Assembly: GCF_900143525.1 (NCBI RefSeq)
Contig: NZ_FREZ01000005.1
Location: 3 to 64,002 of the forward strand
Direction of reading: 5' to 3'
Source: Ruegeria sp. Alg231-54
GTDB lineage: Bacteria; Pseudomonadota; Alphaproteobacteria; Rhodobacterales; Rhodobacteraceae
Length of the DNA stretch: 64,000 bases
Shown here: piece after piece, positions 17,335 through 26,224 of the stretch
How positions within the stretch are numbered: position 1 is the first letter of the stretch
Layout: each line of letters begins with the position of its first letter
The notes under the pieces: model-generated
The model's database searches: none
What the model saw: the letters and a program-made list of their open reading frames with translations, nothing else
What the model was told of the DNA's origin: nothing
Translations under genes and position numbers: made by a program

Positions 17335-19534
17335 AAGCAGCTTTTGCTTCGGGGTCAAAGCGACCATAGAAGCTCTGGCCTTTCTCAGCCATCTCACGCA
17401 GCAGCGGCGGGCAGGCGAAGCGTTCGCCATACTGTGCCGTCAACTGGTCGCAACGCTCGGCGGCGTAGGGCGTGCCGATGATGTCCAGCCAGCTGAGTGG
17501 ACCACCCGACCAAGGTGCAAAGCCCCAGCCAAGGATTGCGCCAACGTCGCCTTCGCGGATGTCCTCCAGAACGCCTTCTTCCAGCGCGCGGACCGCTTCC
17601 AGAACCTGCGCGAACATCAGTCGTTCCTGCACTTCGATCAGGTCAGGCTGGTCCTCGGCATGCGGGTATTTCTCCTGCAGACCATTCCAGTACTTGGTGC
17701 GCTTGCCCTTTTCGTCATAGTCAAAGAAGCCCGCGTTTGCCTTGCGTCCCAGGCGACCCTCTTCCTCCATCCAGAAGATCAGATCGTCGCCCGGGTTTTC
17801 CGGATAAGCATCGCCCATGGCGGCTTTGGTGGCCCGGGCAATCTTGGCACCCAGATCTATCGAGGTCTCATCGTTCAGCTGGATCGGTCCGACCGGGAAG
17901 CCCAACTGACGTGCGGCGTTATCGATCAACACGGGGCTGACGCCCTCGGTGATCATGCGCAATCCTTCGTTGATGTAGGGGATGATGCAGCGGTTGGCGT
18001 AGAAGAAGCGTGCGTCGTTGACCACGATCGGCGTCTTGCGGATTTGGCGGACATAGTCCAGCGCCTTGGCCACCGCGCGATCACCGGTTTCCTTGCCCTT
18101 GATGATCTCCACCAGGAACATCTTCTCGACTGGCGAGAAGAAGTGGATGCCGATGAACTGATCCGGACGCACCGACGCCTTGGCTAGATCGCTGATCGGT
18201 AGGGTTGAAGTGTTCGAGGCAAAAATGCAATCCTCGGGAATGATCGCCTCGACCTTCTTGGTCATCTCGGCCTTTACGCCCACATCTTCGAAGACAGCTT
18301 CGATGATCAGGTCACAGCCTTTGAGGTTGTCCAGATCTGGCGTCGCGGTGATGCGACCCAGCATGGCCTCTTTCTTCTCAGCGGTGACCTTGCCCCGCTT
18401 CATACCCTTGTCTAGGTAGCTCTCGGTGTAGGCCTTGCCTTTATCCGCCGCCTCTTGGTCACGGTCGATCAGAACCACTTCCATACCGGCCTGAGCTGAG
18501 ATCAGCGCGATACCGGCACCCATCATGCCCGCGCCCAGAACGCCGATCTTTTTGACCCGCTGATCCGGAACGCCTGCGGGGCGAACGGCACCTTTTTCCA
18601 GCGCTTCCTTGTTCAGGAACAGCGACCGGATCATCGCACCCGAGGACGGATTCATCAAAACAGACGTAAACCAGCGCGCTTCGATCTTCAGCGCGGTGTC
18701 GAAATCGACCAACGCGCCTTCGTAAACCGCGCTCAGCAGAGCCTTAGCCGCAGGGAAGGCGCCTTGGGTTTTGCCGTTCACCATCGCCGATGCGCCGACA
18801 AAGTTCATGAAACCGGCAGGGTGGTAGGGGGCACCGCCGGGCATCTTATAGCCCTTCGCATCCCAGGGTTTGACGATATCCGAGTCCTTGGCGTTCAACA
18901 CCCATTCCTTGGCTGCGGCCATCGGATCGGCTGCGATCTCGTCGATATATCCCGCGCCCTTGGCTTTCTTAACGTCCAGCATCTTGCCTTCCAGCAAAAG
19001 CGGTGCCGCCGCAATCGCGCCAACCTTGCGGACCATCCGGGTGGTGCCACCAGCGCCTGGGAAGATGCCAACCATGATCTCGGGCAGGCCGTATTTTGCC
19101 TTGGGGTTCTCGGCCGCAAAGATGCGGTGCGTGGACAGGGGCAGTTCCATGCCAATGCCCGCAGCGGTGCCAGGCAGAACGGTGGCAATCGGCTTGCCGC
19201 CCTTCTTGGTCTTGGGGTCCATGCCTGCCATCTCGATTTTACGCAGCAGGGCGTGCATCTGCATCGTGCCCTCGAACAGGCCTTTTGCCGGGTTGTCGCC
19301 CGCCTGTTCCTTCATCACTGCCAACAGGTTCAGGTCCATGCCGCCTGCAAAGGACCCGTCCTTACCGGATGTGATAACGATCCCTTTGACGTCGTCATCC
19401 GCCAGCGCCTGATCGACCAGATCGCTCAGTTGCGCCAGGCCGTCAAAGGACATCACGTTCATGGTTTTCCCGGGCACATCCCAGGTAATAATGGCGACGC
19501 CGTCTGCGTCTTTGCTCAGAGTGAAATCAGTCAT
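17333..19534 (-). CDS. fadJ: Fatty-acid oxidation multifunctional enzyme (enoyl-CoA hydratase / 3-hydroxyacyl-CoA dehydrogenase)
   Basis: A 733-residue alpha subunit of the beta-oxidation complex. Residues about 1-290 are the crotonase domain (SFAGGMDLNLL, oxyanion region GTAAGIGMELPL with PEIMVGIFPGAGGT). From about 310 a Rossmann fold follows (KIGVLGAGMMGAGIA), with NTSTLPI and the IGIHFFSPVEKM block containing the catalytic histidine, and a C-terminal dehydrogenase half. The start at 19534 has GGAG six bases upstream; an in-frame ATG at 19546 lies in the preceding cupin gene. It overlaps the cupin by eight bases and partners FadA from the same strand. Confidence 0.95.
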   Translation of the reverse strand: MTDFTLSKDADGVAIITWDVPGKTMNVMSFDGLAQLSDLVDQALADDDVKGIVITSGKDGSFAGGMDLNLLAVMKEQAGDNPAKGLFEGTMQMHALLRKIEMAGMDPKTKKGGKPIATVLPGTAAGIGMELPLSTHRIFAAENPKAKYGLPEIMVGIFPGAGGTTRMVRKVGAIAAAPLLLEGKMLDVKKAKGAGYIDEIAADPMAAAKEWVLNAKDSDIVKPWDAKGYKMPGGAPYHPAGFMNFVGASAMVNGKTQGAFPAAKALLSAVYEGALVDFDTALKIEARWFTSVLMNPSSGAMIRSLFLNKEALEKGAVRPAGVPDQRVKKIGVLGAGMMGAGIALISAQAGMEVVLIDRDQEAADKGKAYTESYLDKGMKRGKVTAEKKEAMLGRITATPDLDNLKGCDLIIEAVFEDVGVKAEMTKKVEAIIPEDCIFASNTSTLPISDLAKASVRPDQFIGIHFFSPVEKMFLVEIIKGKETGDRAVAKALDYVRQIRKTPIVVNDARFFYANRCIIPYINEGLRMITEGVSPVLIDNAARQLGFPVGPIQLNDETSIDLGAKIARATKAAMGDAYPENPGDDLIFWMEEEGRLGRKANAGFFDYDEKGKRTKYWNGLQEKYPHAEDQPDLIEVQERLMFAQVLEAVRALEEGVLEDIREGDVGAILGWGFAPWSGGPLSWLDIIGTPYAAERCDQLTAQYGERFACPPLLREMAEKGQSFYGRFDPEAKAA

Positions 19535-20015
19535 TGTCATCTCCAATCTGGTCAGCCGTCAGCGGGCTGCCATCTTTGCGGGTAAAGGAGAATCCGTTCT
19601 CATCATCCTTCACCATCATGTCTAAGTCGCTGTAATACGCGGTCTCGGTCGGGGTCCGTGTGCCCACCACCAGAAAGGTCGCGGGCGCATCGGTTTTGTT
19701 CACAAGGTGATGGCCGTTGGCCTCACCTGCTGGCCAAGCAGCGCAATCTCCGGGCTGCATCTCATGCTCGCCATCGTCATCGATCAACACGCAGGTACCG
19801 CTGAGCATGATGGCAAATTCGTCCTGCTCCATGTGGTAGTGGCGCAGTGAGGACATGCCTTGCGGCTCAAGCCGCACGATGTTGACCCCGTACTGATTCA
19901 GACCGCCCGCATCGCCCACACGCTGGACGAAGCGACCCGCGGTCGCCTCAGCCAGTTTGCCGGGATAGGACGAGCCGCCCAGAAACGGGATCTGAGAGAG
20001 ATCCAGCTTGGGCAT
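19527..20015 (-). CDS. Small cupin-domain protein
   Basis: A 162-residue single cupin. The motif RHYHMEQDEFAIMLSG (about residues 58-73) gives two histidines and a glutamate, and the second motif PGDCAAWPAGEANGHH supplies a further histidine, so a metal site is plausible. Family members of this size serve as isomerases, dioxygenases or unknown binding proteins. It is wedged between fadA and fadJ, overlapping both by one and eight bases, so it is part of the beta-oxidation transcript. What it contributes there is unknown. Confidence 0.85.
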   Translation of the reverse strand: MPKLDLSQIPFLGGSSYPGKLAEATAGRFVQRVGDAGGLNQYGVNIVRLEPQGMSSLRHYHMEQDEFAIMLSGTCVLIDDDGEHEMQPGDCAAWPAGEANGHHLVNKTDAPATFLVVGTRTPTETAYYSDLDMMVKDDENGFSFTRKDGSPLTADQIGDDND

Positions 20016-21226
20016 CAGACGCGCTCGATGATTGTTGCAGCACCCATGCCGGATGCAATGCAGAGCGTTGCCAGACCGGATTCCTTGTCCTGACGCTCAA
20101 GCTCATCCAGCAGAGTGCCGATGATCATCGCGCCGGTTGCGCCCAGTGGGTGGCCCATAGCGATCGAGCCGCCGTTGACGTTGACCAAACCGGGATCGAC
20201 ATCAAACGCCTGCTGGAACCGCAGAACGACCGAGGCAAAAGCTTCGTTCACTTCGAACAGGTCCAGATCGCTGATTTTCATTCCGTTGTCCGCCAGAATC
20301 TTCTCGGTCACCGGTACCGGGCCAGTCAGCATGATGGTCGGGTCGGTGCCAATCTTGGCAGTCGCTTTGATGCGGGCACGTGGCTTGAGGCCGTATTTCT
20401 CGCCGAATTCCTTGTTGCCGATGAGAACCGCCGCAGCACCATCCACAATACCCGAGCTGTTGCCCGCGTGGTGGATGTGGTTGATCTTTTCCAGATGCGG
20501 GTATTTCAGCATCGCCACCTTGTCGAAGCCGGGCATCTGTTCGCCCATCATCTGGAAGGCTGGGTTCAGGCCACCAAGGCTTTGCATGTCAGTGCCGGGG
20601 CGCATGTATTCGTCGCGGTCCAGAATGGTCAGGCCGTTCTGATCCTTGATTGTGATAACCGATTTATCAAAACGGTTGTCTGCCCATGCTTCCGCGGCTC
20701 GGCGCTGCGATTCCATCGCCAACGCATCAGCGTCGTCACGGCTAAAGCCATATTCGGTCGCGATGATATCGGCCGAGATACCCTGCGGCACGAAATAGGT
20801 GTCCATCGCCAGCGAGGGATCAACGGCAATCGCTGCGCCGTCGCTGCCCATGGCAACGCGTCCCATCATTTCCACGCCACCTGCGATGTAGGCTTGGCCA
20901 GCGCCGCCCTTGACCTGGTTTGCCGCCAAGTTCACAGCTTCCATGCCGGACGCACAGAAACGGTTGATCGCCAGACCGGGGATCGACTGGTCCAGGTCCG
21001 AGGCCAGAACCGCGGAACGTGCCAGACAGCCGCCTTGTTCCATCACCTGCGTGACATTTCCCCAAATCACGTCCTCAACGGCGTGGCCTTCCAGATTGTT
21101 GCGTTCTTTCATCGCATTCAGGGTCAGGGCGGACAGGCGTACCGAGGTTACCTCGTGCAGGCTGCCATCCTTGCGGCCCTTGCCGCGCGGGGTGCGCAGG
21201 GCGTCATAAATATAAGCTTCGGTCAT
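20015..21226 (-). CDS. fadA: Acetyl-CoA C-acyltransferase (3-ketoacyl-CoA thiolase)
   Basis: A 403-residue thiolase completing beta-oxidation by cleaving 3-ketoacyl-CoA with CoA. The catalytic cysteine is in INRFCASGMEAVN (about residue 91). The C-terminal blocks GGSIAMGHPLGATGA (active histidine) and TLCIASGMGAATI (second cysteine region) are present. The start is preceded by AAGGAGAG. The first base of the cupin start overlaps its stop. Biosynthetic thiolases are related, but the N-terminus YIYDALRTPRGKGRKDGSLHE and the fadJ neighbour indicate the degradative enzyme. Confidence 0.95.
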   Translation of the reverse strand: MTEAYIYDALRTPRGKGRKDGSLHEVTSVRLSALTLNAMKERNNLEGHAVEDVIWGNVTQVMEQGGCLARSAVLASDLDQSIPGLAINRFCASGMEAVNLAANQVKGGAGQAYIAGGVEMMGRVAMGSDGAAIAVDPSLAMDTYFVPQGISADIIATEYGFSRDDADALAMESQRRAAEAWADNRFDKSVITIKDQNGLTILDRDEYMRPGTDMQSLGGLNPAFQMMGEQMPGFDKVAMLKYPHLEKINHIHHAGNSSGIVDGAAAVLIGNKEFGEKYGLKPRARIKATAKIGTDPTIMLTGPVPVTEKILADNGMKISDLDLFEVNEAFASVVLRFQQAFDVDPGLVNVNGGSIAMGHPLGATGAMIIGTLLDELERQDKESGLATLCIASGMGAATIIERV

Positions 21227-21237
21227 GGGGTCTCTCC

Positions 21238-21876
21238 TTAAGCTCGATCCGACGGTTTGCCGGGCATCAGGTCATAGGGGTGTTTCCAGCCTGGCTGTTC
21301 CGACAAGCGGGTCAGCCAGGCGTCGATATGGGGCCAGTCGGCACGGTCAAAGCCGAATGGTTCAGGATAGTACAGATAGCTGCAGCAGCTGAGATCGGCA
21401 TTCGTGACGTCATCACCAACAATCCAATCGCGACCGGCGAGATGATTGTTCAGAATGTCATAAGCCGCTTTCAGGCGACCTTGATTGAAGGCAATGACAT
21501 CAGGATTTCGGTGTTGTTCCGGTAGGAAGTTGATCAAGAAACGGGTCAAGCCAGCCATTGAGCTGAGCTTGTGATTGTCCCACAGCACCCAGCGCAGAAC
21601 GTCGTACTTCTCATCCCGGTTCTTGCCGCCGAACTTGCCGGATTTCTCAGTCACATAGGCCTGAATGGCGCCCGATTGACTGGTCCGGAAATCGCCATCG
21701 ACCAGCACGGGCGCTTCGCCCATTTCATTGACCTCGGTGCGGTATTCGGGAGTACGTGTCACGCCTTTGAAGAAGTCTACAAAAACCGGTTCCCAGTCCA
21801 GCCCGGACATTTCCAGGGCCAAGGCAGCCTTGTAGCTGTTTCCGCTTTCTCCGAAGCAATGAAGTTCGATTGTCAT
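21238..21876 (-). CDS. Glutathione S-transferase family protein
   Basis: A 212-residue two-domain protein: an N-terminal thioredoxin fold with LHCFGESGNSYKAALALEMSG, where a serine near residue 11 or 13 could activate glutathione, and QSGAIQAYV as the glutathione-binding turn, followed by a helical C-terminal domain. The substrate is unknown. It is eleven bases upstream of fadA on the same strand, suggesting a role in handling toxic or oxidised acyl intermediates, which is inference. A GGAGGGG lies before the ATG. Confidence 0.88.
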   Translation of the reverse strand: MTIELHCFGESGNSYKAALALEMSGLDWEPVFVDFFKGVTRTPEYRTEVNEMGEAPVLVDGDFRTSQSGAIQAYVTEKSGKFGGKNRDEKYDVLRWVLWDNHKLSSMAGLTRFLINFLPEQHRNPDVIAFNQGRLKAAYDILNNHLAGRDWIVGDDVTNADLSCCSYLYYPEPFGFDRADWPHIDAWLTRLSEQPGWKHPYDLMPGKPSDRA

Positions 21877-21971
21877 GCGATCGCCCCTCCCAAGGCGTAC
21901 GGTGCGAAGTCGAAACTCGCGTATTTCGAGAAAGACGATCCGCTTGGCTGAGCGCCAAAGGGCATTGTCTT

Positions 21972-22002
21972 GCTGAAAACACGCCCACCTGAGTGAAGGT
22001 GG
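21972..22002 (-). terminator. Terminator-like hairpin behind the 70-residue gene
   Basis: CCACCT (21985-21990) pairs with AGGTGG (21997-22002) around a six-base loop. On the minus strand the stem is followed by GGCGTGTTTTC. The stem is short, so it may only attenuate transcription into the GST-fadA-fadJ genes. Confidence 0.45.
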
Positions 22003-22011
22003 CTGTAGTGT

Positions 22012-22224
22012 TTAACGCTTGCGGTCATCTAACTCGGAATTGAAGATTCGCAGGCGATGGGTCAGGTTGTCCTCGTTGATCACGCTGTTGAAATTCTCGA
22101 ACAGAAACGACAGCGCCTCTCCTTCGTCCAATCCAGCATCACGCGCGAACGCTTTGAGCTTGCGATACCCGTCTTCAGTCATTGCAACGGGAAAGCGGCG
22201 GGTTAGTCGAAAACGCTTTGGCAT
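22012..22224 (-). CDS. Small conserved-looking protein of the beta-oxidation locus
   Basis: A 70-residue, highly charged protein, MPKRFRLTRRFPVAMTEDGY followed by a predicted helical body (RKLKAFARDAGLDEGEALSFLFENF) and an Arg/Lys-rich end. There is no signal peptide or membrane segment. GGAGGAA lies a few bases before the ATG, better than most genes here, which supports translation. The fold may be ribbon-helix-helix-like (basic strand, two helices), but I cannot show that. It is 54 bp downstream of the acyl-CoA dehydrogenase start-to-stop unit on the same strand. Confidence 0.7.
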   Translation of the reverse strand: MPKRFRLTRRFPVAMTEDGYRKLKAFARDAGLDEGEALSFLFENFNSVINEDNLTHRLRIFNSELDDRKR

Positions 22225-22278
22225 GTGGTTCCTCCGGTAAGCTGGGCCCGGGCAATATCGCCCGGACCCAGACTGAGA

Positions 22279-24060
22279 TCAGAAGTTCGCCGCGTCCAGT
22301 GCCATAACCGTGTCCGCGCCCGTCTGGATGCGTGCCAGATGCATGCCTGTAGCAGGCAGGCGGCGCGCCATGTAGAAGCGCCCGGTGTTGATCTTGGTCT
22401 CGTAGAACTCCTTGTCCGACGCGCCGCCATCCAGCGCATCTTGCGCGGCTTTGGCCATCTGCGCCCACATCAAGCCCAGGCAAACATGTCCGAACATGTG
22501 CATGAAGTCATAAGAACCGGACAGAGCATTGTTGGGGTTCTTCATGCCTTCCTGCATGAAGTACATGCCAGCGGCCTGCAGGTCTTTGGACGCAGCCTTC
22601 AGCGGTTCGATGAAGGCCTTGTCATAGGCTTCGTCTTTACCAGCGTTGTCTTTGCAGAATGTCTTGACCATGTCGAAGAACGCCATGACGTGCTTGCCGC
22701 CGTCTTGCGCCAGCTTACGACCGACAAGGTCCAACGCCTGAACGCCGTTGGCGCCTTCGTAGATCATCGCGATGCGTGCGTCGCGGGTGTATTGCGACAT
22801 GCCCCATTCTTCGATGTAGCCATGACCGCCATAGACCTGCTGTGCCTGAACGGTCATGTCATAGCCCTGATCGGTCAAAAAGCCTTTGATGACCGGTGTC
22901 AGCAGCGAGATCAGTCCGTCCGCATCTTTGTCGTCAGACCGATGCGCCTTATCGATCATGGTCGCGCCCCACAGGATGAACGCACGCGCACCTTCGGTGA
23001 AGCTTTTCTGATCCATCAGATTGCGGCGGATGTCCGGGTGCACGATCAGCGGATCGGCGGGGCCGTCTGGGTTCTTTACACCAGTCACGTCACGGCCCTG
23101 CAGGCGGTCCTTGGCGTATTCTACCGCATTCTGGTACGCGGCCTCTGCCTGCGACAGACCCTGCATGCCCACACCCAGACGCGCTTCGTTCATCATGGTG
23201 AACATGGCACGCATGCCTTTGTGCTCTTCGCCCAGCAGCCAGCCGGTGGCTTCGTCATAATTCATGACGCAGGTCGAGTTGCCGTGGATACCCATCTTCT
23301 CTTCGATCTTGCCGACCGAGACACCGTTACGCTCGCCCGGCGTGCCATCTTCATTGACGATGAATTTAGGCACGATGAACAGGGAGACGCCCTTGATGCC
23401 TTCGGGGCCGCCGGGGATCTTGGCCAACACCAGGTGGATGATGTTGTCAGCCATGTCGTGATCGCCGGACGAGATAAATATCTTTTGGCCCGAAATCTTA
23501 TAGCTGCCATCGCTCTGCGGTTCTGCTTTGGTGCGCATCAGGCCCAGATCGGTGCCGCAATGCGGTTCCGTCAGGTTCATGGTGCCGGTCCATTCGCAGC
23601 TGACCATATTGGGCAGGTATTTGTCTTTCTGTTCGTCGGTTCCGTGCGCCAGGATCGCTGACGCCGCGCCGTGCGTCAGGCCCTGATACATCACGAATGC
23701 CTGGTTCGCAGCCGAGAACATCTCGCCAACGGCGGTGCCCAGGACGTATGGCATATTCTGACCGCCATACTCTTCCGGCATGTCGAGGCCAGTCCAGCCA
23801 CCTTCTTTCATCTGCTCAAAGGCGTCTTTGAACCCGGTGGGCGTGTATACGATACCGTTTTCCAACCGGCATCCTTCGGTGTCCCCAACCACGTTCAGCG
23901 GGTGCAGAACATTGGTGGCTACTTTGCCTGCTTCTTCCAGAACGGCGCCTGTGAATTCGGCTTCAAGCTCGTTGTACCCCGGAACGTCGGAGTCCGAGAT
24001 TTTCAGTACGTCGTGCAGAATGAACTGCGTATCTTTGGTTGGCGCGTTGTAGACGGGCAT
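22279..24060 (-). CDS. Acyl-CoA dehydrogenase, large form with extra C-terminal domain
   Basis: A 593-residue flavoprotein that oxidises acyl-CoA to enoyl-CoA and passes electrons to ETF. The core has FAD-binding [13 protein letters not shown] and [12 protein letters not shown]. The block [16 protein letters not shown] holds the likely catalytic glutamate. About 130 extra residues follow, as in the long acyl-CoA dehydrogenases that include 3-methylmercaptopropionyl-CoA dehydrogenase DmdC of roseobacters. Straight-chain, branched or methylmercaptopropionyl substrates are therefore all possible. The start follows AAAGGGAG. It is 49 bp downstream of a MerR regulator on the same strand and probably controlled by it. 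Confidence 0.92.
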   Translation of the reverse strand: MPVYNAPTKDTQFILHDVLKISDSDVPGYNELEAEFTGAVLEEAGKVATNVLHPLNVVGDTEGCRLENGIVYTPTGFKDAFEQMKEGGWTGLDMPEEYGGQNMPYVLGTAVGEMFSAANQAFVMYQGLTHGAASAILAHGTDEQKDKYLPNMVSCEWTGTMNLTEPHCGTDLGLMRTKAEPQSDGSYKISGQKIFISSGDHDMADNIIHLVLAKIPGGPEGIKGVSLFIVPKFIVNEDGTPGERNGVSVGKIEEKMGIHGNSTCVMNYDEATGWLLGEEHKGMRAMFTMMNEARLGVGMQGLSQAEAAYQNAVEYAKDRLQGRDVTGVKNPDGPADPLIVHPDIRRNLMDQKSFTEGARAFILWGATMIDKAHRSDDKDADGLISLLTPVIKGFLTDQGYDMTVQAQQVYGGHGYIEEWGMSQYTRDARIAMIYEGANGVQALDLVGRKLAQDGGKHVMAFFDMVKTFCKDNAGKDEAYDKAFIEPLKAASKDLQAAGMYFMQEGMKNPNNALSGSYDFMHMFGHVCLGLMWAQMAKAAQDALDGGASDKEFYETKINTGRFYMARRLPATGMHLARIQTGADTVMALDAANF

Positions 24061-24109
24061 GTGAAGCTCCCTTTAATTCATATGTCCGGGTGATAGGCAG
24101 GCGAGGGGG

Positions 24110-24511
24110 TTACTCGGCAGCCTTTTTGTCTTGTTTGACCGAGGCGATGACTTTCTCGCCCCAGCGCAACTGTTCTTTCAGATCGTCGATCGCCTGGGTC
24201 AGTTCCTCACGGCGCGCTTCCATGTCTTCCAGACGCTCGCACGCAATTTCATAGGTGCGTGATATCTGAGTCATCTGTTGGTCGCCGACATGGTAAAGGT
24301 CCAGAAGCTGGCGAATTTCTTCCAGGCTGAACCCAAAGCGCTTACCGCGCAGGATCAGTTTCAGGCGGGCACGATCACTTTTGGTGAACAGCCGTTTCTG
24401 ACCTTCACGGATCGGAAACAAAAGCTCTTTGGCCTCGTAAAACCGCAACGTGCGGGGCGTGACATCATATGTCTCGCACATTTCTCGGATGGTCATCAGA
24501 TCTTCGGTCAT
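24110..24511 (-). CDS. MerR-family transcriptional regulator
   Basis: A 133-residue regulator: MTIREMCETYDVTPRTLRFYEAKELL is the winged helix-turn-helix, followed by KLILRGKRFGFSLEEIRQLL and a long C-terminal dimerisation coiled coil (EARREELTQAIDDLKEQL). The coiled coil lacks the cysteine cluster of metal sensors. The type resembles LiuR-like MerR proteins that control acyl-CoA catabolism. The start at 24511 is chosen because the HTH follows within six residues; longer in-frame starts reach into the operator region. It lies directly before the acyl-CoA dehydrogenase, with three ACGTAA-containing elements in its own upstream region. Confidence 0.9.
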   Translation of the reverse strand: MTEDLMTIREMCETYDVTPRTLRFYEAKELLFPIREGQKRLFTKSDRARLKLILRGKRFGFSLEEIRQLLDLYHVGDQQMTQISRTYEIACERLEDMEARREELTQAIDDLKEQLRWGEKVIASVKQDKKAAE

Positions 24512-24587
24512 GGTTTCAGCACTCTCGTCACTGGCGTCAATGAAAGTCAGTTGCGCAGTCGATGCGCACGTTACAACATGTAGATGA

Positions 24588-24683
24588 CGTTCACGTAATG
24601 TGAACGCTGCGTCACAACAGAAGTTTACGTAACTTCCGCGCGCGTCAAGTCGCGGATTTCCGACTTTTTCGGAATTAACGTAA
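24588..24683 (-). promoter_or_regulatory. Inverted repeats with ACGTAA cores upstream of the MerR-dehydrogenase unit
   Basis: Three ACGTAA cores lie at 24593-24598, 24627-24632 and 24678-24683. The first is inside a perfect 7-bp inverted repeat, CGTTCAC-GTAAT-GTGAACG (24588-24606). The second is inside AAGTT-TACGT-AACTT (24621-24635). The third, TTAACGTAACGG, is imperfect. The layout suits binding by the adjacent MerR-family regulators, probably including autoregulation. No clear -35/-10 pair can be assigned. Confidence 0.55.
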
Positions 24684-24794
24684 CGGAATTTGTGGGTGCC
24701 AATTCCCGCAGAGCGACCCAACACACCTTAAGGCATGGCCGAAGTGTGCGAGAGTCGCTTCATTTTTTGAGTGCGCGATGGTGCGCCAACGGAA

Positions 24795-25163
24795 TCACTC
24801 GAGCGATTTGGCAGTCTGGTCGCGCATCTCGGTCAGGGCATCAATTGCCTCGTCCAATTGCTGTTTTTGCTGGTTCAGTTCGACGATCTGCTTATCCGCG
24901 ACGTCGACAAATGCACGCATTTGGATCTCGTTGCCTTCATTTTCATAGATCAGCAGCCACTGCCGGATATCTTCCAGCGAAAACCCATATTTGCGGCCGC
25001 GCAGGATCAAAGTCATGCGTGCGCATTCCCGCGGACCATAATATCGCGATCTGCCTTCCCGATCGGGTTGCAGCAATTCGATGTACTCATAGTAGCGCAG
25101 GGTACGTGGAGTCACATCGTACTCGGCGCACATCTCTTTGAATGACAAACGGTTGTCGGACAT
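24795..25163 (-). CDS. MerR-family transcriptional regulator (paralogue)
   Basis: A 122-residue paralogue of the regulator at 24110, sharing the N-terminal pattern SFKEMCAEYDVTPRTLRYYE and LRGRKYGFSLEDIRQWL, then a coiled coil (QIVELNQQKQQLDEAIDAL). The two presumably arose by duplication and diverged. The start at 25163 has GAGGAG eight bases upstream. It is divergent from the thioesterase genes at 25281, with a 117-bp shared upstream region, so it may regulate in both directions. The effector is unknown; an acyl-CoA is likely from context. Confidence 0.9.
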   Translation of the reverse strand: MSDNRLSFKEMCAEYDVTPRTLRYYEYIELLQPDREGRSRYYGPRECARMTLILRGRKYGFSLEDIRQWLLIYENEGNEIQMRAFVDVADKQIVELNQQKQQLDEAIDALTEMRDQTAKSLE

Positions 25164-25280
25164 TCCTGATCTCCTCTGGCGCAGCCTATGTTCTGTCAGC
25201 GGCAAGCGCAACCGGCGGGCTTGCTCTTTTGGCGGACACGGGCTCATAAAGGGATAAACCAAAAGAACGGATTCAAGTAC

Positions 25281-25700
25281 ATGGTCGACAAAGCCGCAAT
25301 TGCGCGCCAGTTCATCGAGGCGATCCCGCATGCAAGGGCGTTGGGTCTGAAGCTGACCTCAATCGGAAATGGCGAAGCGGGTATTACAATGCCGTACAGC
25401 AAAGAGCTTGTTGGCGATCCGCGCACTGGGGTGATTCATGGCGGCGCTGTTTTCGCCGCACTGGATACCTGTTGTGGTGCCGCCGTCATGAGCCATCCGT
25501 CGGCCCCAGGGGGTACGGCGACAATTGACCTGAGGATCGACTATATGCGGGCGGCAACACCGGGACAGACGATAACGACCCAGGCGACATGCTACCACAT
25601 CACACGGAATGTCGCCTTTGTGCGCGCGACGGCGATGGACGAAGACGATGGTCTTCCGGTGGCCACAGCGGCAGGGTCATTCACGGTGGAGGGTCTGTAA
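25281..25700 (+). CDS. PaaI-type hotdog thioesterase
   Basis: A 139-residue hotdog-fold acyl-CoA thioesterase. The family core is VIHGGAVFAALDTCCGAAV, with the HGG turn and an aspartate downstream near the active site, then ATIDLRIDYMRAATPG. Such enzymes hydrolyse aryl- or medium-chain acyl-CoAs and release trapped CoA. The start is the ATG at 25281, seven residues before the first helix; a longer reading from 25188 lacks homologous character. The stop overlaps the next start as TAATG. Confidence 0.9.
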   Translation: MVDKAAIARQFIEAIPHARALGLKLTSIGNGEAGITMPYSKELVGDPRTGVIHGGAVFAALDTCCGAAVMSHPSAPGGTATIDLRIDYMRAATPGQTITTQATCYHITRNVAFVRATAMDEDDGLPVATAAGSFTVEGL

Positions 25701-26218
25701 TGGCGCGTACTCGCCCGGAACCCGTCCAGGTCGTAAAACAACGCCGGGATGCGGCGCTGAACGCGATTGTCGATGGTGTGCCCTACATTCGGTTCCTCGA
25801 CATCGGCTTTGATCGCCGCGGTGATGAACTGACTGGTGTTTTGAACTTTGATCAGAAACTGATCGGTAATCCGTTACTGCCCGCATTGCATGGCGGCGTC
25901 ACGGCGGCGTTTCTAGAAGTCACGGCCGTCATCACGCTGAGTTGGGAGTTCTTGCTGCCCAAGATTGAAAGCGGGGAACTGAATGCCAGTGATATCGCCG
26001 ACTACGAAAAAGTACGTTTTCCAAAGACCGTCGATTTCACCGTCGACTATCTGCGGTCAGGCCTGCCGCGTGATGCTTACGCGCGCGCGTTTATCAGTCG
26101 GGCCGGGCGTCGCTATGCCTCTGTCAGGGTCGAGGCCTGGCAGGACAATCACGCGAAGCTTTTTGCACAGGCTTCGGGGCATTTCCTGATGCCACAGCCC
26201 ACTACTGACGGAAAATAG
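25700..26218 (+). CDS. Second PaaI/hotdog thioesterase-like protein
   Basis: A 172-residue hotdog protein, longer than its upstream neighbour. The core PALHGGVTAAFLEVTAV contains HGG, but the following acidic residue is a glutamate rather than aspartate, and an insertion (KIESGELNASDIADYEK) precedes the KTVDFTVDYLRSG strand. It may therefore act on a different acyl group, or form a heteromer with the first protein, since the genes overlap by one base. The next gene encodes a MATE exporter. Confidence 0.85.
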   Translation: MARTRPEPVQVVKQRRDAALNAIVDGVPYIRFLDIGFDRRGDELTGVLNFDQKLIGNPLLPALHGGVTAAFLEVTAVITLSWEFLLPKIESGELNASDIADYEKVRFPKTVDFTVDYLRSGLPRDAYARAFISRAGRRYASVRVEAWQDNHAKLFAQASGHFLMPQPTTDGK

Positions 26219-26224
26219 AACGCT

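Noticed and set aside
24512-24724. Longer N-terminus for the MerR regulator, reaching into its upstream DNA
   Set aside because: The extra 71 residues would cover the inverted repeats, and the HTH already begins within a few residues of the ATG at 24511.
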